From Solirubrobacter sp963792915 (GTDB lineage Bacteria; Actinomycetota; Thermoleophilia; Solirubrobacterales; Solirubrobacteraceae): a stretch of 64,000 nt of DNA. The stretch covers positions 186,001 to 250,000 of the forward strand of contig CAWBYD010000007.1 of the NCBI GenBank assembly GCA_963792915.1, read 5' to 3'. Under the pieces are notes generated by a model, which was given only the letters and a program-made list of their open reading frames with translations, was not told the DNA's origin and searched no databases. Position numbers and translations under genes: made by a program. This document shows, one piece after another, positions 25,762 to 34,037 of the stretch; within the stretch, counting starts at the first letter, position 1; the number at the start of each line of letters is the position of its first letter.

Positions 25762-27357
25762 TCAGGTTCTGGCGGGCGCTCGGTCCTGCGCGTCCGCCAG
25801 CACCGCCATCGCCGCGTTGCGCCCGTTGAGGGCGATCACGCTGCCGCCGGGATGGGTCGCGGCGCCGCAGAAGTAGAAGCCCGGAATCGGCGTGCGCGGC
25901 GTGAGGCGCGCCTCCCACATCTGGTCGGGCGTGACCTCGCCCTGGAAGATGTTGCCGCCGGTGAGACCGATGCGCTGCTCGATGTCCGGCGGCCCGAGCA
26001 CCTCGTAGGCCTCGAGCACCTCCTCGAAGTTCGGGGCAAAGCGACCGATCAGATCGATGAACTGGCGTGCGACGCGCGCCCGGCCGCGCTCCCAGTCGAA
26101 CTCGTACGGCGCGTACTGCCCGAAGACCGAGAGCAGGTGCCGATTCTCCGGCGCGGGTGTCGGGTCGAAGCCGGTCTGGATGTAGATCTCGCCGAAACCG
26201 ACGGCGGGCTCGCCACGATCGCAGCGTTCGAAACAACGCTGGGCGTCATCGAGCCCTCCGGTGACGTCGATCGTCGCCCGCGCCGGCCAGGTTTCGCCGG
26301 GCGCCGCGGTCCAGTCCGGGAGCGCGGTGAGCGCCGCGTTGAACTTGACGACGGGGCTGCGCACCTTCCATGCCTCGAGCCGGGCGCGGTAGCCGGCGGG
26401 AACCTCGTCGAGCAGGTCAAGCGCCACCTTTGGGTCGGCATTGCACACGATCGTGCGTGCGCGGATCAGGGTGCCGTCCTCGAGCCGGACCCCTTCCCCC
26501 GCGACGATCTCAGCCACGGGGACGCCCGCGGCGAGCGTCGCGCCGGCCTCCTGGGCTGCGTCCGCGATCGCGAACGAGATCATGCCCATGCCGCCCTTCA
26601 CATAGCCCCAGACCGGGCCCTGACCCTCGAGGTCTCCCTGGTAGTGCATGAGCTTGATCGACGCGGTGCCCGGGTCCTTCGGCCCGCCGTACGCGGCGAT
26701 CACGCCCTGGCCGAACAGCGCGTCTTTGAGCCGCTGGTCGCCGATGTGGTCGTCGAGCACGTCCGCGATCGAGGCCGCGAAGACGACGTCGATCATCGCC
26801 TGCTCGCCGCGCAGGAGATCCTCGATCTCGTCGCGGGTCGGGGTGTTTCCGACCCAGCTGTCACGCTCGCCGGTGCGCAGGCGCTTGCGGATCTCGTCGA
26901 ACAGGTGCTCGTAGGCCCAATAGCCCGCGATGTCGCGCTTGGACACGCCGAGTTGCTCGAGGTCGGCCTGCGTCCGGGCGTCGTCGAGCCACTGGCCGAA
27001 GCTCGTGCCGTCCTCGAACGGCACCCACAGGTTGGGGTCGGCGACATAGCACTCGAACCCGCGCGCCCGCAGGCCGAGTTCGCGGATCACGAGCTCGTCG
27101 AGCAGGCCGACGACGTAGGCGCACGGGCTCACCCGATAGCGCTCGTCGGCGAACGGCCGCTCCAGCGTGCAGGCGCCGCCGAGCCGCTCGCGGCGCTCGA
27201 ACACGAGGACCGACTGGCCGGCGCGTGCGAGATACGCGGCGGCGGTGAGTCCGTTGTGGCCGCCGCCGATCACGACAGCGTCCCAGGTCTTCGCGGCGAG
27301 CTCGGAGACCGGGGCGGGAAGCCCGACTTCACCGAGTGCGGCGGCGATCGCGTTCAT
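25762..27357 (-). CDS. FAD-dependent oxidoreductase, phytoene-desaturase/PYROXD2-like
   Basis: 531 residues. DAVVIGGGHNGLTAAAYLAR is the dinucleotide fold, LGGACTLERPF the FAD-binding follow-on, and GFYFCGAATHPGGSVIALNG the C-terminal FAD closure. The fold is that of carotenoid desaturases and PYROXD2-like amine/hydride oxidoreductases; the exact substrate cannot be told. Its ATG overlaps the stop of the acyl-CoA synthetase gene, so it ends a leftward operon with that enzyme and an acyl-CoA dehydrogenase. A paralogue at 36245-37852 is coupled to a Rieske oxygenase. Confidence 0.85.
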   Translation of the reverse strand: MNAIAAALGEVGLPAPVSELAAKTWDAVVIGGGHNGLTAAAYLARAGQSVLVFERRERLGGACTLERPFADERYRVSPCAYVVGLLDELVIRELGLRARGFECYVADPNLWVPFEDGTSFGQWLDDARTQADLEQLGVSKRDIAGYWAYEHLFDEIRKRLRTGERDSWVGNTPTRDEIEDLLRGEQAMIDVVFAASIADVLDDHIGDQRLKDALFGQGVIAAYGGPKDPGTASIKLMHYQGDLEGQGPVWGYVKGGMGMISFAIADAAQEAGATLAAGVPVAEIVAGEGVRLEDGTLIRARTIVCNADPKVALDLLDEVPAGYRARLEAWKVRSPVVKFNAALTALPDWTAAPGETWPARATIDVTGGLDDAQRCFERCDRGEPAVGFGEIYIQTGFDPTPAPENRHLLSVFGQYAPYEFDWERGRARVARQFIDLIGRFAPNFEEVLEAYEVLGPPDIEQRIGLTGGNIFQGEVTPDQMWEARLTPRTPIPGFYFCGAATHPGGSVIALNGRNAAMAVLADAQDRAPART

Positions 27358-29225
27358 TTCAGGACCTCCTCCTGAGCCAGGGCGTCGACCACCACCGCGC
27401 CGTGCGCGCCGACGATCACGGGGTTGAGCTCGATCAGGGCGAGCGGCAGGCGTTGCAGGGCGACGGCGAGCGCCGCGACCGGTTCGGCGGGGATGGGGAG
27501 CGCGGCGAGCGCCTGCTCGATGCGCACTTCGTCGGCGGGCAGCGGGACGAGCACGGCGCGGTCGAGCGCCTCCGTGTGGACGCCGCCGAGCCCGACCACG
27601 AGCACCGGCACAAGACCGTCGCGCCGGATCGCGACGAGCACTTCGAGGCCCGGCGGCGCCATCCGTTCCACGAGCACCTCCGGTCCCAGCCGCGCTTCGG
27701 CCTCGCGGACGGCGGCCTCCTCGTCCAGGTTCAGCGCGACGCCGTCGACGTGGGACTTGTGCGTCAGACCGGTGCGCTTGACCGCGACGGAGCCGCCGAG
27801 CTCGCGCCAGGCGGCGACGGCGTCGCGCGTGAGTCCACCACGGACCACCGGGATGCCGGCGGCGCGCAGGAGCGCCTTCGCCTCCGGCTCACCGATCATG
27901 CGTCCGGCGCGGGTGCGCGCGCCGAGCGCTCGAGGCGCCCGCGTCGGCCGCATCGCCACCAGTGCGCTGCGTAGCCCCGCGATCGCCGGGACGCCGTCGG
28001 GGAGCAGCTCGGGGAGCGTCGAGGCCACGGTGACGTCGGCCCGCGCGGCTCGGACCGCGTCGAGCACCGGGGCGCTCGGGATCGCGGCGTCGTAGAGCAC
28101 GAGCACCTGACCGACGGCCGGGTCCTGCGCGAGGACCTCGATCAGCTCGCGAAGCCGCTCCGGCTCGTCCCACAGCAGCGAGGTGTAGTCGAGCGGGTTC
28201 GCGGCGGTCGCCGCGGCGGGCAGGGTCGCCGAAAGGCGGGCGAGCGTCGCGGGCGCGAGCGAGGGCAGGGAGACGCCGAGCTCCGCCGCCAGGTCGGCTG
28301 CGACGGCCGAATCGCCGCCGGAGCAGGTCATCACCGCCACACCGGGCGCCCGCTCGGCGCGCCGCGGGGTGCGGCGGCGGACGGCGAGGTGCTTGGCGAG
28401 CTCGAGGAGCTCGTGCGGGTCTTCCGCCCACGCCGCGCCGAGCTCCTCGAACAGCGCGCGAAACACGCGCTGGTCGCCCGCGAGCGCTCCCGTGTGGGCC
28501 TCGGCGGCAGCCGCTCCCGCGCGGGAGCGCCCGGCCTTGAGCACCGCGACACCGATGCCGGCGTCGGCGCAGCGGGTCAGCGCGGAGCACCAGCGGGCGC
28601 CGTCCCCGTCGGCCTCCAGGTATAGCCCGACGGACCGCACGCCCTCACGCTCGATCACCGCGTCGAGGAAGTCGGCGGCGTTCAGGACGGCCTCGTTCCC
28701 GCAGGAGACGACGGTGTGCAGCCGCAGCCCGCGGCGCGAGGCGAGCGCGTTGACGGCGACGTTGCCGCTCTGCGAGATCAGCGCCACCGCGCCCGGCTCG
28801 CGCGGCTGGACGACGTCGCCCCATAGCGCGACGCGATCGTGCAGCGACACGATCCCGTTGCCGTTCGGGCCGCAGACGGGCAGACCGTCTGCGGCGGCGA
28901 CGAGCTCGGCCTGCAGGTCGGCGGCGCGAGCCTCGGCGAAGCCCGCGGCGAACACCACCGCTCCGCCGCAGCCGAGCGCGCGGGCCGCGCCCACGACCGC
29001 GGGCGCGTCGGCGGCCGGTACCGCGACCACCACGCCGTCCGGCGCCTCCGGCAGCGCGTCGAGCGACGGGTACGCCCGCACGCCGTGCACCGCGGACCGC
29101 CGGGGGTTGACCGCGTACACGCGCCCGGGATAGCCAAGCCGGCCGAGGTTGAGCAGCGCCTCGCCGCCGTAGGAACCAGGCCGCTCAGACGCGCCGACGA
29201 CCGCGACCGAAGCCGGTCCGAGCAA
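27354..29225 (-). CDS. Acyl-CoA synthetase (ADP-forming) family, fused alpha and beta parts
   Basis: About 623 residues. The CoA-binding Rossmann domain (ASVAVVGASERPGSYGGEAL, YAVNPRR) is followed by flavodoxin-like ligase domains with AEAHTGALAGDQ, the conserved phosphohistidine motif. The last 210 residues are an ATP-grasp domain (EPEAKALLRAAGIPVVRGGL; VAVKRTGLTHKSHVDGVALN). Such enzymes interconvert acyl-CoA + ADP + Pi with acid + ATP + CoA; some members are acyltransferase-like. TTG at 29225 is the nearest start to the conserved domain; the frame stays open upstream through two REPs, which are not likely coding. It lies between the dehydrogenase and the FAD oxidoreductase. Confidence 0.85.
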   Translation of the reverse strand: MLGPASVAVVGASERPGSYGGEALLNLGRLGYPGRVYAVNPRRSAVHGVRAYPSLDALPEAPDGVVVAVPAADAPAVVGAARALGCGGAVVFAAGFAEARAADLQAELVAAADGLPVCGPNGNGIVSLHDRVALWGDVVQPREPGAVALISQSGNVAVNALASRRGLRLHTVVSCGNEAVLNAADFLDAVIEREGVRSVGLYLEADGDGARWCSALTRCADAGIGVAVLKAGRSRAGAAAAEAHTGALAGDQRVFRALFEELGAAWAEDPHELLELAKHLAVRRRTPRRAERAPGVAVMTCSGGDSAVAADLAAELGVSLPSLAPATLARLSATLPAAATAANPLDYTSLLWDEPERLRELIEVLAQDPAVGQVLVLYDAAIPSAPVLDAVRAARADVTVASTLPELLPDGVPAIAGLRSALVAMRPTRAPRALGARTRAGRMIGEPEAKALLRAAGIPVVRGGLTRDAVAAWRELGGSVAVKRTGLTHKSHVDGVALNLDEEAAVREAEARLGPEVLVERMAPPGLEVLVAIRRDGLVPVLVVGLGGVHTEALDRAVLVPLPADEVRIEQALAALPIPAEPVAALAVALQRLPLALIELNPVIVGAHGAVVVDALAQEEVLK

Positions 29226-29242
29226 ACGCCCCAGCGCGCGAT

Positions 29243-29316
29243 GAACGATTGGGGTCTGACCCCTTTCGTTCGCGGCGTCATCGCGATGAACGATTGGGGT
29301 CTGACCCCTTTTGTTC
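29243..29316. repeat. REP doublet inside an operon
   Basis: 29-bp copies at 29243-29271 and 29288-29316, offset 45 bp, both with core GGGGTCTGACCCC and left arm GAACGATT. They occupy the 98-bp gap between the acyl-CoA dehydrogenase stop and the acyl-CoA synthetase start on the same strand. Confidence 0.9.
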
Positions 29317-29323
29317 GTCGCGG

Positions 29324-30454
29324 TCAATGGAGCACCCGCTCGACTCCGCGGCGCTGGAGGGCGCGGGCGACGATCAGCCGCTGGATCTCGCTCGTCCCTT
29401 CCCAGATGCGATCGACGCGGAGCTCGCGCCAGAACCGTTCCGCGACGTTCACTCGCGTATAGCCGCGACCGCCGAAGATCTGCAGACAGCGGTCGGCGCA
29501 GCGATTCGCGGCCTCCGAGACGAACAGCTTCGCCATCGATGCCTTCGCGTGGACGAGCTTGACGTCGGCTCCGGCGTCGGCCAGCCGCGCGACCTCGAGT
29601 CCCAGCAACCGGCCCGCGGCCGCGTCGGCGGCGGAATCGGCGAGCGGGAACGAGACGCCCTGACGATCGATGATCCGCGCGCCGCCCTGCTCGCGGGTGG
29701 TCGCCCAGGCCGTCGTCTCCTCGAGCAGCCTCCACATCGCGCCGCAGCCCCGCGCGGCGATCCCGAGCCGCTCCTCGGCGAACCAGGCTCGCTGCAGGTC
29801 GTCGCCTCCGCCGACGCCGCCGATCACCGCGTCATCGCCGACCTCGACGGCGGCGAAGCGAACGGTCGGATGGCCGTGCGGGTAGGTGTGCGTGAAGGGC
29901 GGATCGTCGATCACGGCGATCCCGGGCGAATCCGCGGGAACCAGGAACAGCGTCGGCGCCCGTTCGGCCAGCGCCATCACGATGTAGACGGCCGCCACGT
30001 CGCCATACGTGACGAACCACTTCTCCCCGTCGAGCCGCCATCCCCCTGCGACGCGCGTCGCCGTGGTCGAGATGCCGGACGGGTCCGAGCCCGCGAACTC
30101 CTCGGTGACCGCGTACGCATCGTGGAGCTCGCCGCGCAGCGCCGGCCTCAGCCAGCGGTCGATCTGCTCGCGCGACCCGTGCGCGAGCACGTTGTACGCC
30201 GTCGGAACGTGCCACGACAGCGCGTTCGTCGAGCGCCCGAACTGCTCCTCGACCAGGAACCACTCCGTGTGCGTCCAGCCCTGGCCGCCGTGCTCGCGCG
30301 CGTGCAAGCCGCCGGCCACGCCGCGCGCGAGCGCCTCGCGGCGGATCAGCGCGACGTCCTCGCCGGTGAGCCGGCCCAGCTCGGCGTCGACCTCGCGCGG
30401 GATGAGAATCTCGTCGACGAACGCACGTGCGCGCTCCTGCGGGGTCACGTTCAC
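29324..30454 (-). CDS. Acyl-CoA dehydrogenase
   Basis: 376 residues, normal length. AYAVTEEFAGSDPSGISTTA and DGEKWFVTYGDVAAVYIVMA are the FAD and substrate loops of the beta domain. FGGRGYTRVNVAERFWRELR and IWEGTSEIQRLIVARALQRR are the C-terminal helical signatures; the catalytic base position is the Glu of WEGTSE. It oxidises an acyl-CoA to the enoyl-CoA, passing electrons to ETF. GTG at 30454 is only 17 bp from the divergent TetR start, so both messages are probably leaderless or nearly so. Confidence 0.88.
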   Translation of the reverse strand: MNVTPQERARAFVDEILIPREVDAELGRLTGEDVALIRREALARGVAGGLHAREHGGQGWTHTEWFLVEEQFGRSTNALSWHVPTAYNVLAHGSREQIDRWLRPALRGELHDAYAVTEEFAGSDPSGISTTATRVAGGWRLDGEKWFVTYGDVAAVYIVMALAERAPTLFLVPADSPGIAVIDDPPFTHTYPHGHPTVRFAAVEVGDDAVIGGVGGGDDLQRAWFAEERLGIAARGCGAMWRLLEETTAWATTREQGGARIIDRQGVSFPLADSAADAAAGRLLGLEVARLADAGADVKLVHAKASMAKLFVSEAANRCADRCLQIFGGRGYTRVNVAERFWRELRVDRIWEGTSEIQRLIVARALQRRGVERVLH

Positions 30455-30471
30455 GATGTAGCGTTCCCGGC

Positions 30472-31074
30472 GTGGACCCGACACGAGCGGCAGCGCGAGC
30501 GAGTGCGCGCGCGCGGATCCTCGACGCCGCCGTCAAGCTGATCGCGCGCGAGGGCATCCAGGACGTCCGGATCGCGCGGATCGCGATGGAGGCCGGCGTC
30601 TCCCCGAGCCTCCTCCACTACCACTTCGCATCCAGAGACGCCCTGCTCGCGGAAGCCCTGGAGCACTCGTACGAGCTCGCGGGAAACATCCGCATCGGTC
30701 CCGACGACGAGCAGACGCCTGCCGCCGCGCGCCTGCGGGCGATGATCGACCAGTGCCTCCCGGCTCCCGGCGCCCTGCACGACGACTGGCTGCTGTGGGT
30801 CGAACTGTGGCTGCACGCGGCGCGCCGGCCCGAGTTGCGCCCCACCGCGGCGCGACTGTACGCGCGGATGCATGCGTGGTTCGCCGAGACGGTCGAGGAG
30901 GGCGTGGCGGCCGGCGAGTTCAGCGTGAAGGACAGTCCCCGCGCCGTCGACCGCCTGCTCGCGCTGATCGACGGCTATGGGATCCGGGCGCTGACCGAGG
31001 ACCCCGCGATGCCGATCGAGCGTGCGCGCGAAGAGATCTGGGCGGCCGTGCGCGCCGACCTGGCCGTCGACTGA
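30472..31074 (+). CDS. TetR-family transcriptional regulator
   Basis: 200 residues. RARILDAAVKLIAREGIQDV and RIARIAMEAGVSPSLLHYHF form the TetR HTH, with SRDALLAEAL following; the rest is helical with RLRAMIDQCLPAPG and WLLWVELWLHAARRPELRPT, a pattern typical of BetI/TetR_C regulators in metabolic operons. It is divergent from the acyl-CoA dehydrogenase and probably represses that operon. It is convergent, with a 2-bp gap, to the TetR-thioesterase gene. Confidence 0.88.
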   Translation: MDPTRAAARASARARILDAAVKLIAREGIQDVRIARIAMEAGVSPSLLHYHFASRDALLAEALEHSYELAGNIRIGPDDEQTPAAARLRAMIDQCLPAPGALHDDWLLWVELWLHAARRPELRPTAARLYARMHAWFAETVEEGVAAGEFSVKDSPRAVDRLLALIDGYGIRALTEDPAMPIERAREEIWAAVRADLAVD

Positions 31075-31076
31075 GC

Positions 31077-32018
31077 TCACTGGACGAGCGCCTCCTGCTC
31101 GGCGGGCGTGAGGGGTCGTCCGGGCACCGCGAGCGTCGTGGCCGCCTCGACGGCGTCGCCAATCGTCTCTCGCGTGCGAAACGACGCTCGGCCGAGGCTG
31201 TCGAGCGTGCACGTGACCGCGACCGTGGCGCGGCCGAGCGGACGGCGGTAACTCACGGCGACGTGGGTCACCACGACGTCGGGGACGCGACCGGCGAGCC
31301 AGGCGGTGCGTGCTTCCTCGAGGAACGTGAAGAGCACGGCGGGGTCGACGTGGCCGCGCGCGTCGAGGTCACGAGCACGCACCGCGATGCGCGTCTCGTG
31401 GACGGGCGCGACGATCGCGGGCGGAGGTGGCGGCGCCGGCGGGAGGGCGACGCCCAGCTCGAGCTCCGCCAGGCGCCGGGCCCAGGACGCGGCGCGCGCC
31501 GGCGTGACGTCCTGCACCGTCGCATGCAGACCGATGCCGTCGATGACCGCGACGAGGCGCGCGGCGGTGTCCTGCGGGTCGCCGCAGGCCCAGCGTCCTT
31601 GGCGCACACCGTCGGCGAGCACCTCGGCGAGCACGGCGCGCCAGGCGACATCGAAGCGCGCCAGCGTGTCGCGGACGAGGCCGGAGTGCACGGACTCGCC
31701 CCACGCGTCGACCCACAGACGCCAGCTGTCGGTGTCGGCCCACTCGGACTGGTCGAGGTAGGCCGCGAGCCGCTCCGCGGGGTCCTCGAAGCGGCGCGAG
31801 ATCGCCTCCAGAGCGGCGAGATCCTCACGCGCTGCCGCCTCGAATGCCTCGGCCACCACCTCGTCGCGGGAGCCGAAGTGGTAGTTGAGCAGCCCCAGGC
31901 TCGCGCCCGCCTCCCGCGTGATCGTGCCGACCGTCGCGGCGGCGATCCCGTCCCGGCCGATGACGCGCCGCGCCGCGCCGACGAGCTCGTCGCGGCGCCT
32001 CACGTCGCGGGCCTCCAC
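31077..32018 (-). CDS. TetR regulator fused to a hotdog (4HBT) thioesterase domain
   Basis: 313 residues. Residues 1-60 are a TetR HTH (RRDELVGAARRVIGRDGIAA, GASLGLLNYHFGSRDEVV). Residues 60-185 are the usual helical ligand domain (WRLWVDAWGESVHSGLVRDT). Residues 190-313 read HETRIAVRARDLDARGHVDP and AVLFTFLEEARTAWLAGR, a 4-hydroxybenzoyl-CoA-thioesterase-like hotdog domain with the Asp expected at its active site. The fusion is unusual and suggests a repressor that binds or hydrolyses an acyl-CoA. The GTG at 32018 is chosen because upstream codons fall in a REP array. No frameshift or internal stop separates the domains. Confidence 0.82.
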   Translation of the reverse strand: MEARDVRRRDELVGAARRVIGRDGIAAATVGTITREAGASLGLLNYHFGSRDEVVAEAFEAAAREDLAALEAISRRFEDPAERLAAYLDQSEWADTDSWRLWVDAWGESVHSGLVRDTLARFDVAWRAVLAEVLADGVRQGRWACGDPQDTAARLVAVIDGIGLHATVQDVTPARAASWARRLAELELGVALPPAPPPPPAIVAPVHETRIAVRARDLDARGHVDPAVLFTFLEEARTAWLAGRVPDVVVTHVAVSYRRPLGRATVAVTCTLDSLGRASFRTRETIGDAVEAATTLAVPGRPLTPAEQEALVQ

Positions 32019-32022
32019 GCGC

Positions 32023-32147
32023 GAACAAAAGGGGTCAGACCCCAATCGTTCATCGCGCACCCGCCCGGGCGAACAAAAGGGGTCAAACCCCAATCGTTCA
32101 TCGCGCACCCGCCCGGGCGAACAAAAGGGGTCAGACCCGGAGTGTTC
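32023..32147. repeat. REP triplet with 48-bp period
   Basis: 29-bp copies at 32023, 32071 and 32119 are separated by identical 19-bp spacers (ATCGCGCACCCGCCCGGGC), so the array is a 48-bp tandem repeat. Cores are GGGGTCAGACCCC, GGGGTCAAACCCC and GGGGTCAGACCCG, and the third copy overlaps the stop codon of the ABC ATPase gene. Confidence 0.9.
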
Positions 32148-33198
32148 ATTCGGCTTCCAGGACGCGGAGGCAATCGGCGGGCAGGTGGACGGCGACCGGG
32201 TCGCCCGAGGCGTGCGCGTCGGCGCTGCCGTCGTTGGGCACGTCGCAGCGCACGAGCGCGCCGGTGGCGAGCCGGACGCGGACGTCCTGGTGAAAGCCGA
32301 GGTAGACGACCGCCTCGACCATCCCCGGGACGCGGTTCTCGCCGGCCGTGCCGTGGGGCTCGAGCCGGACGCGCTCGGGGCGGATCATGGCGAGCGCGTC
32401 GCCCGAGTGACCGTTGACGTCGGCGCGCAGGGAGAAGTCGCCGAGCACGAGCCCGGCGCCCGCGACGCGCGCCGGGATCAGGTTCGACGCACCGAGGAAG
32501 TTCGCGACGAAGGCGGTCGCGGGCTCCTCGTAGAGCTCGCGCGGCACGCCGCACTGCTCGACGCGCCCGCCGCGCATGACCGCCACGCGGTCGCTCATCG
32601 TGAGCGCCTCGTCCTGGTCGTGGGTGACGTAGACGAACGTGATCCCGAGCGCCTCCTGGATGCGCTTGAGCTCGACCTGCAGATCCACGCGCAGCCGCGC
32701 GTCCAGCGCGCCCAGCGGCTCGTCGAGCAGCAGCACCGGCGCCTGCAGGACGATCGCCCGCGCGAGCGCGACGCGCTGCTGCTGCCCGCCCGACAGCTGC
32801 GACGGCCGCCGCCCCTCCATCCCGCCGAGCTGGACCATCTCCATCGCCGCACCGACGCGGCGGACCCGCTCGGCCCTGCCGACCTTCTGATAGCGCAGCC
32901 CGAACGCGACGTTGTCGGCGACCGACAGGTGCGGGAAGAGCGCGTAGCTCTGGAAGACCGTGTTGACGCGCCGCTTGTGCGGCGGGCGGGCGCCCACGTC
33001 GACGCCGTCGAGCCGGATCGCACCAGCGTCGAGCTTCTCGAACCCCGCGATCAGCCGCAGCGTTGTCGTCTTGCCGCAGCCCGACGGCCCGAGCATGGTG
33101 AAAAACTCGCCGCCCGGGATGAGCTGGGTCACGCCATCGACCGCCAGCACGTCCCCGTAGCGCTTGACGAGCCCCTCGAGCGCGATCTCGCCGCTCAC
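32146..33198 (-). CDS. potA: ABC transporter ATPase, PotA/FbpC-like
   Basis: 350 residues. Walker A GPSGCGKTT, Q-loop VFQSYALFPHLSVADN, signature LSGGQQQRVALARAI, and Walker B VLLLDEPLGALDARLR, with the H-loop at YVTHDQDEAL. The C-terminal 110 residues are a TOBE regulatory domain. It energises uptake by the two permeases upstream. The GTG overlaps the permease stop (GTGA). The stop codon lies in a REP copy. Polyamine-type specificity is suggested by the operon and by the binding-protein family. Confidence 0.9.
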   Translation of the reverse strand: MSGEIALEGLVKRYGDVLAVDGVTQLIPGGEFFTMLGPSGCGKTTTLRLIAGFEKLDAGAIRLDGVDVGARPPHKRRVNTVFQSYALFPHLSVADNVAFGLRYQKVGRAERVRRVGAAMEMVQLGGMEGRRPSQLSGGQQQRVALARAIVLQAPVLLLDEPLGALDARLRVDLQVELKRIQEALGITFVYVTHDQDEALTMSDRVAVMRGGRVEQCGVPRELYEEPATAFVANFLGASNLIPARVAGAGLVLGDFSLRADVNGHSGDALAMIRPERVRLEPHGTAGENRVPGMVEAVVYLGFHQDVRVRLATGALVRCDVPNDGSADAHASGDPVAVHLPADCLRVLEAE

Positions 33199-34037
33199 TG
33201 CACCACCCCCGCGGCGAACGTCTCGACGCCCGCCTCCTGCCCCCGCGAGAAGCGCCGGAACACGAAGTACGCGAGCACCAGCGCGAGCAGTGAGAGCACG
33301 AGCATCAGCGTCGCCAGCGCGTTCAACGCCGGCGTGGGCGCGTTGCGCGCCTGCGAGTAGATGCGCATCGGCACCGTCGTCGTGTCCGCGCCCGACGCCA
33401 GGTACTGCGCCACCACGAAGTCGTCGATCGAGAGCGCGAACACGCTCAGCAGCCCCGCCGCCACCGCCGGCGCGAGCAGCGGCAGCAGGACCCGCCGGAC
33501 CACCTCCCGCGGCGGCGCGCCCAGGTCGGCCGCCGCCTCCTCGACGTCGCGCCCGATCGTCACGAGCCGGCCGCGCACGATCAGCACCACCCAGGAGAGC
33601 GAGAACGTCACGTGGCCGATCGCCTGGGCCGTCGTCCCCAGCCCGACGAACCCGAACGCGCTCGTGAAGAGCAGGAACATCCCGACCGCGAACACCAGCT
33701 CGGGCGTGACGAGCGGCAGCAGCATCAGGACGTTCACGGGACCCGACCCGCGCCCGCGCCAGCGCTGCAGCCCGAGCGCCAGCGCCGTGCCGATCGGCGT
33801 CGCGATCAGCATCGCCAGCCCGGCAAGCACGAGCGAGTGCTCGAGCGCGCTCAGCAGCGTCGGGTCGTTGCGGACGCTGAGCGTGGGATCGGTCCAGAAC
33901 CAGCGCAGCGAGAACCCCTGCAGCGACGTCCGCGAGCGCCCCGAGTTGAACGCGAACCGGATCGCCAGCAGCACCGGCGCCAGCGACCACGCGACGTACA
34001 GCCACGTCACGATCGCCAGCGGCCGCGGCCGCCTCAC
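33195..34037 (-). CDS. potC: ABC transporter permease, PotC-like
   Basis: 280 residues with six spans. LAPVLLAIRFAFNSGRS is the first external stretch, and EEAAADLGAPPREVVRRVLL is the EAA loop that contacts the ATPase; SIDDFVVAQYLASGADTTTV is a PotC-family hallmark. The GTG start overlaps the stop of the upstream permease gene. It pairs with the PotB-like permease to form the membrane channel. Confidence 0.9.
   Translation of the reverse strand: MRRPRPLAIVTWLYVAWSLAPVLLAIRFAFNSGRSRTSLQGFSLRWFWTDPTLSVRNDPTLLSALEHSLVLAGLAMLIATPIGTALALGLQRWRGRGSGPVNVLMLLPLVTPELVFAVGMFLLFTSAFGFVGLGTTAQAIGHVTFSLSWVVLIVRGRLVTIGRDVEEAAADLGAPPREVVRRVLLPLLAPAVAAGLLSVFALSIDDFVVAQYLASGADTTTVPMRIYSQARNAPTPALNALATLMLVLSLLALVLAYFVFRRFSRGQEAGVETFAAGVVQ

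Noticed and set aside
32023..32147. Three evenly spaced repeats as a mini-CRISPR
   Set aside because: The spacers are identical and the repeat is the same REP palindrome found elsewhere singly.
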